From contig JBCCDA010000098.1 in the NCBI GenBank assembly GCA_039033215.1, positions 1-16,477 on the forward strand: a stretch of DNA of 16,477 bases, given 5' to 3'. The notes under the pieces are model-generated. The model had not been told where the DNA came from. It made no database searches and was given only the letters and a program-made list of their open reading frames with translations. Positions 1 to 7,070 of this stretch are shown here, in pieces. How positions within the stretch are numbered: the stretch's first letter is position 1; each line of letters starts with the position of its first letter. Position numbers and translations under genes: made by a program. Origin of the DNA: Thermohalobaculum sp039033215. Lineage in GTDB: Bacteria > Pseudomonadota > Alphaproteobacteria > Rhodobacterales > Rhodobacteraceae.

Positions 1-632
1 CTCAGGCGCGAGATCAGACGGTCGAGCGCCGCGATACCGTCGGTCCCCGTGCACTGCGCCACCGCCGTCCCACCACCCAGCGACCGGGCAACCAGCACGA
101 CCTGCTGCGCACCAAGTTCTGCCACGGTGTCAGCGTCGATGAAGCCTGAGAGCACCTGCGGCGTCTGCAAGCGTGCAGCCCCGGCGCCAACGACCACCAA
201 AACCAGCAAGATCAGCATCGTACGCCAGAGCCGGGACGGGCGGCGCGCGGGCAAGGGTGGTATGTCGGTTGGGCCGTGCAGCCGCGGACAGACAGCGCCG
301 ATCGCCTCGATCATCACGGGATCGGACAGCACCACACGTTCTGTGCTGTCGGGATCCGGCGCCAGCACCAGCGGCAATTCGCCGGGCGGACTGAGCGCCG
401 AGAGGCTGGCCAGCGGCCAGTGCGCGATGGCACGCTCATCGAACTCCATGATCATCAGCGACCGGGCTCCAAAACCCAGAATCACCGATTGAGGCGGAGC
501 CTGCGCGTCCGGATGAAACTCTGCCTCGGCTTCCAGCTTGGCATAGGTCTCAAGCGCCGTCAGACCCCCGATGCCCGCTTGCGTCACCGTACTCTTCCAC
601 TCCTGCCCATCCACGGTCGCCATCATGACCAT
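1..632 (-). CDS. M48-family membrane metallopeptidase, N-terminal part (runs off left edge)
   Basis: The minus strand is open without a stop from about 632 to the left edge, giving 210 codons of a partial gene. Residues 1-120 form a soluble domain with many short beta-like stretches (VILGFGARSLMIMEF, HWPLASLSAL). A proline/arginine stretch precedes one strong membrane segment at about 136-153 (MLILLVLVVVGAGAA). After it comes a region ending AVAQCTGTDGIAALDRLISRL. This layout, including the Cys-Gly...ALDRL segment, matches the front of alphaproteobacterial M48 (Zn-dependent) peptidases, whose HExxH catalytic domain would lie outside the window. The family assignment is from pattern memory and the catalytic motif is not visible. 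Start is uncertain: ATG at 632, 626 or 623, or GTG at 650; none has a good ribosome site. It is divergent from the DUF2799 lipoprotein gene. Confidence 0.68.
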   Translation of the reverse strand, partial: MVMMATVDGQEWKSTVTQAGIGGLTALETYAKLEAEAEFHPDAQAPPQSVILGFGARSLMIMEFDERAIAHWPLASLSALSPPGELPLVLAPDPDSTERVVLSDPVMIEAIGAVCPRLHGPTDIPPLPARRPSRLWRTMLILLVLVVVGAGAARLQTPQVLSGFIDADTVAELGAQQVVLVARSLGGGTAVAQCTGTDGIAALDRLISRL

Positions 633-690
633 TGCCGCCCGGCTTGTCACGGGTGCCTGGAGCCGGAGAGTGGGCTGGGGATCGGGGGCG

Positions 691-720
691 CTGGAATGCG
701 GGCCGGTCCAGCGTTATACT
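691..720 (+). promoter_or_regulatory. candidate promoter of the DUF2799 lipoprotein gene
   Basis: A good -10 box TATACT lies at 715-720. A weak -35 (CTGGAA, 691-696) stands 18 bp upstream. The predicted start of transcription near 727 leaves a short leader carrying the AAGGAG ribosome site at 733-738. On the opposite strand the same bases read TATAAC (718-713), so the divergent peptidase gene could use an overlapping -10; no good -35 was seen for that direction. Confidence 0.45.
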
Positions 721-745
721 CCGTCAGTGTTCAAGGAGCGTCGCG

Positions 746-1234
746 ATGACCCTGCGCCCATTGCTTGCCGCCGTGCTGATCCTCGCAGGATGTCAAAGCG
801 TCCCCCCCGAGGAACGCGCCCAGGCGTGCGCTCAGACCGATTGGGAGCGGTTTGGCCAGAACGACGGTCGGCTGGGGGTTGCCACCGCCGACCGGGTCTC
901 GGACTTCGAGGATTGCGCGGACCTGGGTCAACCTGCCGATATCTCCGCCTATCAGGTGGGACGGATGGCTGGGCTGGAGACCTACTGCACCGCCGAGAAC
1001 GGCTATCAGGTCGGCTATGACGGCAGACGCTATGGCGACGTGTGCCCGGCCGACCTGGAGCCTGATTTCCTCCAGGGCTATCAACGTGGGCGCAAGGAAC
1101 GGCCCCTCACGGTCTCGCCAGGCTTCGGGATCGGCGTCGGCTCGGGCGGGGTGCGCACGCGGGTCGGTGTGGGGATCGGGTTCTTTGGGCCCCACTGGGG
1201 CGGGCGATACCCCTACAACTACTGGCGCTGGTAA
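746..1234 (+). CDS. DUF2799 family lipoprotein
   Basis: This encodes a 162-residue secreted lipoprotein of unknown function. The ATG at 746 is chosen because a perfect AAGGAG lies 7 bases before it (733-738) and because it begins a classical lipoprotein signal: a short positive N-terminus, hydrophobic LLAAVLILAGC, and lipobox LAGC at residues 13-16 with Cys16 as the lipidated residue. The mature part has the spaced pattern typical of DUF2799 (DW...G..DG..G, C, AY..G...GL..YC, G...G..G, VCP, F..GY..GR) and four further cysteines that could form disulfides. The last 30 residues are rich in Gly, Arg and aromatics (GVGIGFFGPHWGG, YPYNYWRW). The gene appears monocistronic, 141 bp ahead of the cyclase. 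No role can be assigned from sequence. Confidence 0.87.
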   Translation: MTLRPLLAAVLILAGCQSVPPEERAQACAQTDWERFGQNDGRLGVATADRVSDFEDCADLGQPADISAYQVGRMAGLETYCTAENGYQVGYDGRRYGDVCPADLEPDFLQGYQRGRKERPLTVSPGFGIGVGSGGVRTRVGVGIGFFGPHWGGRYPYNYWRW

Positions 1235-1363
1235 GGCACGACAGGGCACTGCGACAGCGCCAGGCCGTCTTTCATCGACGTTCGCCAAGATCCGGTCGGG
1301 CAGGTTGCCGTCCCCGCCTGACCGCCCGCGCGATTCTGTCATGCAAGTTTGGTCCGATCGCGC

Positions 1364-1369
1364 TAGGCT
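1364..1369 (+). promoter_or_regulatory. possible -10 box for a leaderless cyclase transcript
   Basis: TAGGCT ends 6 bases before the ATG at 1376, and no Shine-Dalgarno sequence precedes that ATG. This would place the start of transcription at or next to the start codon. The -35 region is poor (ATGCAA at 17 bp), so the call is weak alone. It gains some weight from similar boxes directly before nth and purM. Confidence 0.3.
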
Positions 1370-1375
1370 CAGCGG

Positions 1376-2782
1376 ATGGAACGCCGCCTTGCAGCCATAC
1401 TCGCGGCCGATCTCACAGGCTATTCCGCGCTCATGGAGCGTGATGAGACCGGCACGTTCGAGATACTGGGCGAAGCACGGGACGCGATCGTCGTCCCCAC
1501 AATCGAATCGCATAAGGGCCGGATCGTCAAACTGATGGGCGACGGCCTGCTGGCGGAGTTCCCATCCGTCATTGAAGCGACCGCCTGCGGCGTGAAGATC
1601 CAGGAGCTGCTCGAGGAAGCCGCCTACAAGACACCGGACGGCACGCCGTTGCAGTTCCGGATCGGTATAAACCTCGGCGACGTCATCGCGCAGGACGGAG
1701 ACATCTACGGCGACGGGGTCAATGTCGCGGCAAGGGTCGAGGCACTGGCACCGCCGGGAGAGGTCTGTATCACGCGCTCGGTCAGGGACCAGATCCGGGA
1801 CCGCCTTGACCTCGTGCTTGACGACTGGGGTCAGATATCCGTCAAGAACCTGAGCCGGCCAGTGCGGGTCTTTCGGATCGTACGGGACCCTGATGAAGCC
1901 CGGACACTGGCTGCGCACAGATCGGCGCGGCGGCGATCGCGCCTGGGGTTTGGCGCAGCCGCCCTGGGTGTGGCTGCCTTTCTGATCGCCACCGAGACCG
2001 ACCGCGCACCAGAGCTCCCGCCGGAGCCCGCCCCCCGGACCGCGCCCGACTGGACCGTCGCCGAGACGGAAGGATCGGTGCGCATCCGCGCACCGGCAAA
2101 CATCCGCTTGGGGCCCGGACTGACCCACGACATCGCCTTGGTGGCCCGTCCCGGAACGCGGTACACGCTGACCGGGGAGGTGACCGGCGCTGGCGCCGGC
2201 CGCTGGCTTCGGCTGGACGTCCCGGGGCAGCCCGAGCCAGTCTACGTCCACGCGAGCCTCGCCAATGTCATTGGGTCGGACAGCGACCCCACCGACGCAC
2301 TTCGCCCGACCTCCTCTCCTCAGGACCCGATCCGACCTGCGGTGGTCCGCCCGGAGGCCGTCGAGGAGCCAGATCCCGTGGCAGCGGCCGCAGCGGTTGT
2401 GGCACCTCCCGCCAGCGAAAAGGTCTGGGTGAGCTTCAGCCTCGATTTCTCGGACGAGTACTTCAACGACTGCACCCACTTCCGCTCACGGGGGTCCAGC
2501 ACGCTCAGCATCGGCGGTAGCTGGCAGCCGGTCGACATCGGCAGAGACTTTGATCTTCGTGTCTTCGCCCGTGCCGAGCGCATGGATAGTGGCCTCTCGG
2601 TGCGAATCTGGCCCTACAAGGGGCGGTGGCCCGAAAGTGCCGCTCTCCGCGTGGCCCTGTCAAACACAAACGTGGGCACCACCGGCCGCGCCTTCACCGC
2701 ACGCCGGGCGGAACCGCCGTTCCACCAGTGCGGCGGATTCGAGGCTTACGTAAGCATTGCGGAAGAGCCTGAACTGGACTGA
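1376..2782 (+). CDS. membrane-anchored class III adenylate/guanylate cyclase with SH3-like extracytoplasmic region
   Basis: The 468-residue product has a cyclase homology domain at about 4-170. Catalytic positions expected of an adenylyl cyclase homodimer are visible: metal-binding Asp12 (AADLTGYS) and Asp56 (KLMGDGLLAEF), adenine-selecting Lys52 and Asp109, and transition-state Asn116 and Arg120 (YGDGVNVAAR). This predicts cAMP rather than cGMP synthesis. A basic stretch (HRSARRRSR) precedes one membrane segment at about 189-206. Beyond it, residues 226-300 resemble a bacterial SH3 repeat (VRIRAPANIRLGPGL). An Ala/Pro linker (about 315-347) then leads to a C-terminal domain (350-468) I do not recognise, with Cys366 and Cys452. 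By the positive-inside rule the catalytic domain is cytoplasmic and the SH3-like part periplasmic. It converges on the oxidoreductase gene with 23 bp between stops. Confidence 0.87.
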   Translation: MERRLAAILAADLTGYSALMERDETGTFEILGEARDAIVVPTIESHKGRIVKLMGDGLLAEFPSVIEATACGVKIQELLEEAAYKTPDGTPLQFRIGINLGDVIAQDGDIYGDGVNVAARVEALAPPGEVCITRSVRDQIRDRLDLVLDDWGQISVKNLSRPVRVFRIVRDPDEARTLAAHRSARRRSRLGFGAAALGVAAFLIATETDRAPELPPEPAPRTAPDWTVAETEGSVRIRAPANIRLGPGLTHDIALVARPGTRYTLTGEVTGAGAGRWLRLDVPGQPEPVYVHASLANVIGSDSDPTDALRPTSSPQDPIRPAVVRPEAVEEPDPVAAAAAVVAPPASEKVWVSFSLDFSDEYFNDCTHFRSRGSSTLSIGGSWQPVDIGRDFDLRVFARAERMDSGLSVRIWPYKGRWPESAALRVALSNTNVGTTGRAFTARRAEPPFHQCGGFEAYVSIAEEPELD

Positions 2783-2805
2783 CATCCCGAGCGACGGATC
2801 GTGGA

Positions 2806-4128
2806 TCAGGCTCCGAAGCGGTCCGCCTTGGCATCCATCCAATCTCGCAGCCGATACCAGTTGCCGACAAACGGCAGGAACCACGGCTTGCCGCCATAGA
2901 ACGGCTGTGTCTTGAACGTGAGCCCCTCGTAGGCGCTGGCCCTGTTGTCGGCACCCAGGATCGCACGGCCCATCCGGCGGCCCAGCCAGCTCATCATCAC
3001 GACGCCCGAGCCGCCGTTGCACCCCAATGCATAGTGCACGCCGTCCTGCACCCCCAGCTTGGGCAGAAAGTCGAACGTGAACCCCATCCAGCCGCCCCAG
3101 ACATGGCTCAACCGCACATCCGCCAGAACAGGGAACATTACCCCGATCCGCCGCTTCAGGATCGCCAACTTGGTCTCGTCCGAGACCGGCAGAAAGCTCG
3201 CCCGGCCGCCGAACAGCACCCGCGTGAAATCGGGCGAGGGCCGGGCGAACTCGAGCACCCGGCGGGTGTCGATGACCGGGCAGGCGCCGGGCAGCAAGTG
3301 GCGCACCAGATCGGGGCTCAGCGCCTCAGTTGCGACGATGGTCGACGAGATCGGGATCATGCGGCGCTGATGCCAGGGCGTTGCGGCCCCGGTATAGCCG
3401 TTCGTGCCCAGCGCAACATGGCGGGCCCGAACATCGCCCCGCGACGTGATGACCCGAAAGCCATCGCCTTCGCGCACGACGCCCTCCATCTTCGTGTGCG
3501 AGACCAGCTTGGCGCCCGCCTCCTCGGCCAGCCGCCTCAGCCCCGCATGGTATTTTGCGGGGTGCAGCGTCGAGGCGTCCTTCATCTCCATCCCGCCCTT
3601 GTAGAGCGGCGTGCGCACGAAGGCGTCCTGCTCGTCGGGCGGGACCATACGAAGCGTGCCGGGCGGGGCATCGACCGCATACTCAGCCATCTTCCTGGCG
3701 ATCTTGGCGTAGGACTTCGCCGTGGTCGCCGCCACGTAGCGCCCGCATTCCTGCAGATCGCAGTCGATCCCCTCCGTCCGGACGCGGTCCTTGAGGTCCT
3801 CGTAGGCATCGTCGGCTTCCGTCAGGATCGCGCGGGCCCGGTCTTCCCCGACGGTGGCCACCAGATCGATCTGCTTGGAGACACCCGTACGACCGGAGAG
3901 GAACCCTGCCGCGCGTGATGACGCGCCCTCTCCGATCGCCTGCGCCTCGATCACGACCACGTCCGTCCCGGCGCGCGCCAGCTCGATGGCGCAGGTCATG
4001 CCGGTGTAGCCCGACCCGACGACGACGACGTCGGCCTCGGGCGGCGGGTCGGCTTGGGTCCCGGCGGAAGGTCTCGCATCCTCCCACCAATAGGGTTCGA
4101 ACCTGGTCTCGGCAGCGGTGTCCAACAT
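2806..4128 (-). CDS. FAD-dependent amine/amino-acid oxidoreductase (DAO family)
   Basis: This encodes a 440-residue flavoprotein of the D-amino-acid-oxidase-like family, probably cytoplasmic. The N-terminal preamble (RFEPYWWEDARP) is typical of the gamma-glutamylputrescine oxidase/OrdL branch. It is followed by the FAD-binding beta-alpha-beta motif VVVVGSGYTGMTCAIELARAG (about 34-54, GxGxxG at 38-43) with acidic Glu61 at the end of the second strand. ASSRAAGFLSGRTG (69-82) matches the second conserved FAD segment, and GWMGFTFDFLPKLG plus CNGGSGVVMMSWLG the C-terminal substrate/FAD region. The expected reaction is oxidation of a secondary or primary amine with O2 or a quinone; the substrate is unknown. 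The ATG at 4128 is preferred over a TTG 30 bases upstream because family members begin shortly before the preamble. It lies downstream of trxB but is separated from it by a terminator. Confidence 0.85.
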   Translation of the reverse strand: MLDTAAETRFEPYWWEDARPSAGTQADPPPEADVVVVGSGYTGMTCAIELARAGTDVVVIEAQAIGEGASSRAAGFLSGRTGVSKQIDLVATVGEDRARAILTEADDAYEDLKDRVRTEGIDCDLQECGRYVAATTAKSYAKIARKMAEYAVDAPPGTLRMVPPDEQDAFVRTPLYKGGMEMKDASTLHPAKYHAGLRRLAEEAGAKLVSHTKMEGVVREGDGFRVITSRGDVRARHVALGTNGYTGAATPWHQRRMIPISSTIVATEALSPDLVRHLLPGACPVIDTRRVLEFARPSPDFTRVLFGGRASFLPVSDETKLAILKRRIGVMFPVLADVRLSHVWGGWMGFTFDFLPKLGVQDGVHYALGCNGGSGVVMMSWLGRRMGRAILGADNRASAYEGLTFKTQPFYGGKPWFLPFVGNWYRLRDWMDAKADRFGA

Positions 4129-4180
4129 GCGCGAAGGATGCCGTGGAGGGCGGGTCAAGTCACCCAGAATCAGGTGGTCT

Positions 4181-4211
4181 CAGGTGACGTCGCCGACGAT
4201 TTCGTCACCTG
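4181..4211. repeat. 9-bp inverted repeat upstream of the oxidoreductase gene
   Basis: CAGGTGACG (4181-4189) and CGTCACCTG (4203-4211) are perfect inverted repeats around a 13-base centre. Additional GTCACC/CAGGTG cores occur at 4159-4164, 4171-4176 and 4243-4248, all in the leader of the minus-strand oxidoreductase gene. This could be an operator or a leader hairpin. It lacks a T tract, so a terminator is unlikely. Confidence 0.5.
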
Positions 4212-4219
4212 GATAGAAT

Positions 4220-4237
4220 TAGCGAATGCCTAGCGAA
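4220..4237. repeat. TAGCGAA direct repeat with 11-bp period
   Basis: TAGCGAA occurs at 4220-4226 and again at 4231-4237, one helical turn apart. The pair lies between the trxB terminator and the start of the oxidoreductase gene. Direct half-sites on one face of the helix are typical of activator sites, but no regulator is suggested by context. Confidence 0.35.
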
Positions 4238-4273
4238 ACATCGTCACCCCGGGGGTCTCGTAAAACGTCGCGC

Positions 4274-4299
4274 AAAACGTCTCGCCGGGCGGCAAGACG
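4274..4299 (-). terminator. Rho-independent terminator of trxB
   Basis: On the minus strand, 10 bases after the trxB stop codon, CGTCTTGCCG and CGGCGAGACG (4299-4290 and 4287-4278) form a 10-bp stem with one G-U pair around two bases. Four T residues follow directly (4277-4274), and a second TTTT lies a little further on. It separates trxB from the oxidoreductase gene on the same strand. Confidence 0.8.
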
Positions 4300-4308
4300 C
4301 GCGGCGCC

Positions 4309-5271
4309 CTATTCCGCCGCCTGAGCTGTCGCCGTGCCCTGCTCCGCCAGGAAGCGTTCGGCTTCGAGCGCGGCCATGCAACCCATCCCCGCCGAGGTCA
4401 CGGCCTGGCGATAGATATGGTCGGTCACGTCGCCTGCAGCGAACACGCCAGGGATAGATGTAGCGGTCGAGTCGGCTTCCGTCACAACATAGCCGCCCAT
4501 GTGCGTCTCGAGCTGGTCCTTGACCAGTTCCGACGCGGGGGAATGCCCGATCGCAACGAAAACGCCTGCCGCCGGGATCTCGCGGGTCTCGCCGGTCTGG
4601 CTGTGTTTCAGGCGGGCGCCGGTCACGCCATCAGCGTCGGTGCCGAGGATCTCATCGACCTGATGGTCCCAAATGACCTCGACATTTCCCTTGTCAAACA
4701 AGCGCTTCTGCAGAATGGCCTCGGCCCGCAGGGTGTCGCGGCGATGGATCAGCGTCACCTTCGAGGCGAGGTTCGAGAGGTAGAGCGCCTCCTCGACCGC
4801 CGTGTTGCCGCCACCGACGACCAGCACCTCCTTGCCGCGGTAGAAGAACCCGTCGCAGGTGGCACAGGCCGACACCCCGAAACCCTGGAATTTCTCTTCC
4901 GATTCAAGGCCCAGCCACTTCGCCTGCGCGCCGGTGGCCAGGATCACGCTGTCGGCATGCCAGATAGTGCCGCTGTCGCAGGTGGCGACGAACGGGCGGG
5001 TGGACAGATCCAGCGACGACACATGATCCGAGATGATCTCGGTCCCCACCGCCTTGGCGTGCGCCTCGAATTGTACCATCAAATCAGGGCCTTGCGTCTC
5101 GATCACGCTGGGCCAGTTCTCGACCTCCGTTGTGATCGTGAGCTGCCCGCCGGGCTGGATCCCCTGGATCAGCACCGGATCCAGCAGCGCGCGGGCGGCA
5201 TAGACAGCGGCCGTGTAGCCCGCGGGGCCTGAGCCGATGATCAACACGCGGGCGGTTTTCGTCTCGGCCAT
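4309..5271 (-). CDS. trxB: thioredoxin-disulfide reductase
   Basis: The 320-residue cytoplasmic flavoenzyme transfers electrons from NADPH via FAD to thioredoxin. Seen in the sequence: FAD-binding GSGPAG at 13-18, the redox-active CATC at 136-139 followed by DGFFYRGKEVLVVGGGNTA (second nucleotide fold, GGGNTA at 153-158), HRRDTLR (176-182) carrying the arginines that select NADPH, and the C-terminal FAD-binding GVFAAGDVTD. Length and domain order are those of low-molecular-weight bacterial TrxR. The ATG at 5271 has GGAGGGA four bases upstream. A promoter stands at 5300-5328 and a terminator follows the stop codon, so it should be a single-gene transcript. It is divergent from nth, sharing a 177-bp intergenic region with a 20-bp palindrome. 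Confidence 0.96.
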   Translation of the reverse strand: MAETKTARVLIIGSGPAGYTAAVYAARALLDPVLIQGIQPGGQLTITTEVENWPSVIETQGPDLMVQFEAHAKAVGTEIISDHVSSLDLSTRPFVATCDSGTIWHADSVILATGAQAKWLGLESEEKFQGFGVSACATCDGFFYRGKEVLVVGGGNTAVEEALYLSNLASKVTLIHRRDTLRAEAILQKRLFDKGNVEVIWDHQVDEILGTDADGVTGARLKHSQTGETREIPAAGVFVAIGHSPASELVKDQLETHMGGYVVTEADSTATSIPGVFAAGDVTDHIYRQAVTSAGMGCMAALEAERFLAEQGTATAQAAE

Positions 5272-5299
5272 CAGGTCCCTCCGTTTGCGGCAGCGCCTC

Positions 5300-5328
5300 T
5301 AGATACGGACTCGAATCGGATCAGCCAA
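5300..5328 (-). promoter_or_regulatory. sigma-70-type promoter of trxB
   Basis: Read on the minus strand, TTGGCT (5328-5323) and TATCTA (5305-5300) are separated by exactly 17 bp and lie 28 bp upstream of the trxB ATG, with a GGAGGGA ribosome site in the leader. Confidence 0.6.
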
Positions 5329-5375
5329 GGGCAGACCACACCGATGTGACGCCGCGGCTTGCCGCAGCGCCACCT

Positions 5376-5395
5376 GGGTTTACGGCCGTAAACCC
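5376..5395. promoter_or_regulatory. 20-bp perfect palindrome in the trxB-nth intergenic region
   Basis: GGGTTTACGGCCGTAAACCC is a perfect 20-bp palindrome. It lies 18 bp before the nth -35 box and about 48 bp upstream of the trxB -35 box. The size and symmetry suit a dimeric repressor or activator; as RNA it would fold poorly because it has no loop bases. I do not recognise the binding protein. Confidence 0.5.
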
Positions 5396-5412
5396 TGGCG
5401 CCGAAAGCCCGC

Positions 5413-5441
5413 TTGCCGCGCCCACGGACCGATGCTAGGCC
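5413..5441 (+). promoter_or_regulatory. promoter of nth, apparently giving a leaderless mRNA
   Basis: TTGCCG (5413-5418), a 17-bp spacer and TAGGCC (5436-5441) stand immediately before the nth ATG at 5449. Transcription would begin at or within two bases of the start codon, and there is no Shine-Dalgarno sequence. Confidence 0.5.
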
Positions 5442-5448
5442 GCGCCAC

Positions 5449-6093
5449 ATGGCCAAACCGCTTCCATATGCCACGATCCACGAGATCTTCACCCGATTCC
5501 GGGAGCGCGAACCCGAGCCGAAGGGGGAGCTGGAGCATCTGAACGCCTATACCCTTCTGGTCGCCGTCGCGCTGTCGGCCCAGGCGACCGACAAGGGGGT
5601 CAACCGTGCGACGCGCGAGCTTTTCAAAGTTGCCGACACGCCCGAGAAAATGCTGGCCCTGGGCGAGGACCGGCTGATCGAACACATCAAGACGATCGGG
5701 CTCTACCGCAACAAAGCTAAAAATGTCCTAAAATTGAGCCGAATTCTGGTCGAGGAGTACGGCGGTGAGGTGCCCTCGTCCCGGGCGGCGCTGTCATCCC
5801 TGCCGGGCGTTGGCCGCAAGACCGCGAACGTGGTGCTGAACATGTGGTGGGGCCATCCGGCGCAGGCGGTGGACACGCATATCTTCCGGGTCGGCAATCG
5901 CACCAGGATCGCGCCCGGCAAGGACGTTAACTCCGTCGAAAGGGCTGTTGAGGACAACATCCCTGCCGAATTCCAGCAGCACGCGCACCATTGGCTGATC
6001 CTGCATGGCCGCTATGTGTGCAAGGCGCGCAAACCAGATTGTGCACACTGTCTGATCCAGGACCTGTGCCCCGCCGAGGAGAACACCCAGTGA
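5449..6093 (+). CDS. nth: endonuclease III (DNA glycosylase/AP lyase)
   Basis: The 214-residue protein removes oxidised pyrimidines from DNA and cleaves the abasic site in base excision repair. It carries the helix-hairpin-helix LPGVGRKTANVVLN (118-131) with catalytic Lys124, and VDTHIFRV with catalytic Asp142; these correspond to E. coli Lys120 and Asp138. A [4Fe-4S] cluster motif C-x6-C-x2-C-x5-C uses Cys191, 198, 201 and 207. Its length equals the family norm when the ATG at 5449 is used; an in-frame TTG at 5413 would add 12 atypical residues and coincides with the -35 box. Its TGA overlaps the GTG of the following kinase gene, so the two are translationally coupled. Confidence 0.96.
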   Translation: MAKPLPYATIHEIFTRFREREPEPKGELEHLNAYTLLVAVALSAQATDKGVNRATRELFKVADTPEKMLALGEDRLIEHIKTIGLYRNKAKNVLKLSRILVEEYGGEVPSSRAALSSLPGVGRKTANVVLNMWWGHPAQAVDTHIFRVGNRTRIAPGKDVNSVERAVEDNIPAEFQQHAHHWLILHGRYVCKARKPDCAHCLIQDLCPAEENTQ

Positions 6094-7070
6094 GCGATCG
6101 TTTGGACGTTGTGGCGATCGGCAATGCGATTGTCGATGTGCTGGCCCGAGTGGAGGATCCGTTCCTGTCCGAGAACGCGGTGGAGAAAGGGATCATGACC
6201 CTGATCGACCAGGATCGGGCTCTGGGGCTCTACGACGCGATGCCCCCGGCCGAGGAGGTTTCAGGCGGATCGGCGGCCAATACGGCGGCGGGCGTCGGTG
6301 CTTTGGGCTGCAAGGCGGGCTTTATCGGGCGGGTGAAAGACGACCAGCTTGGGCAGATTTTCGCTCATGATATCAGGGCGCTAGGTGTCCACTACGCTGG
6401 GCCGATCACCCCAGATGGGGCAGAGACATCGCGGTGCCTGGTCCTCGTCTCGCCGGATGGCGAGCGGTCGATGTCCACCTTCCTTGGCGCCTCCACGCAG
6501 TTGGTAGCGGACGATATCGACACCGACCTGCTGGGCCGGACGGACTGGCTGTATCTGGAGGGATACCTTTTCGACACACCTGAGGCGAAGGCCGCCTATG
6601 CCCGTGCGATCTGGGCCACGAAGCGAGGTGGCGGCAAAACCTCGATCACGCTGTCGGACCCTTTTTGCGTCGACCGGCACCGGGACGATTTCCGCCTACT
6701 TATCAAGGGCGAGATTGATCTTCTGTTCGCCAACCAGGCGGAGCTTCTGTCGCTCTATGAAGTCAGCGATCTGGACAGCGCTCTCGACATGGTCGCCCAA
6801 GACGTGGACGCCGCGGCGGTCACCCTGTCCGATCAGGGCTCGGTCATCGTGCGCGGTCGTGACCGCACCTGGGTGGGAGCGACCAACGTTAAGGTGGTGG
6901 ACACGACCGGTGCGGGCGATCTCTTCGCCGCCGGCTTCCTTGCGGGCTTGGCGCAGGGTGCGGATGACGCGGGAGCGGCCCGGATGGGCGCAATCGCCGC
7001 AGGTGAGGTCATCAGCCACCTCGGCGCGCGGCCGGAAGCCGACCTGAAGGCATTGGTGGCCGCGGCCTGA
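6090..7070 (+). CDS. PfkB-family carbohydrate/nucleoside kinase, adenosine kinase type
   Basis: The 326-residue kinase is of the ribokinase/PfkB family and closest in appearance to the alphaproteobacterial adenosine kinases, which phosphorylate adenosine to AMP with ATP. Visible motifs are the N-terminal DVVAIGNAIVDVLARV, substrate-lid region GGSAANTAAGVGALG (59-73), and the C-terminal PfkB signature DTTGAGDLFAAGFLAG (271-286), with catalytic base Asp277 and the anion hole GAG. The start is GTG at 6090: it lies in a GTGA overlap with the nth stop, has GAGGAG at 6076-6081, and begins the conserved strand directly. Substrate cannot be fixed from sequence; other sugars are possible. The purine-synthesis genes purM/purN lie next to it on the other strand. 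Its stop abuts the stop of the convergent tfoX-like gene. Confidence 0.9.
   Translation: MSDRLDVVAIGNAIVDVLARVEDPFLSENAVEKGIMTLIDQDRALGLYDAMPPAEEVSGGSAANTAAGVGALGCKAGFIGRVKDDQLGQIFAHDIRALGVHYAGPITPDGAETSRCLVLVSPDGERSMSTFLGASTQLVADDIDTDLLGRTDWLYLEGYLFDTPEAKAAYARAIWATKRGGGKTSITLSDPFCVDRHRDDFRLLIKGEIDLLFANQAELLSLYEVSDLDSALDMVAQDVDAAAVTLSDQGSVIVRGRDRTWVGATNVKVVDTTGAGDLFAAGFLAGLAQGADDAGAARMGAIAAGEVISHLGARPEADLKALVAAA

Noticed and set aside
731..2479. Long minus-strand open frame of 582 codons opposite the lipoprotein and cyclase genes
   Set aside because: It is antisense to two well-supported genes. Its translation is rich in Arg/Gly/Ala with no recognisable domain, as expected for open antisense frames in high-GC DNA.
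3034..3918. Plus-strand open frame within the oxidoreductase gene
   Set aside because: It is antisense to a gene with a clear FAD-binding motif and shows no motif of its own.
2806..4128. Oxidoreductase as part of a Puu putrescine pathway together with the polyamine-like transporter
   Set aside because: It is about 7 kb from the transporter on another transcript. The puuE symbol here denotes allantoinase, not the putrescine-pathway transaminase, and no other putrescine-pathway gene is present.
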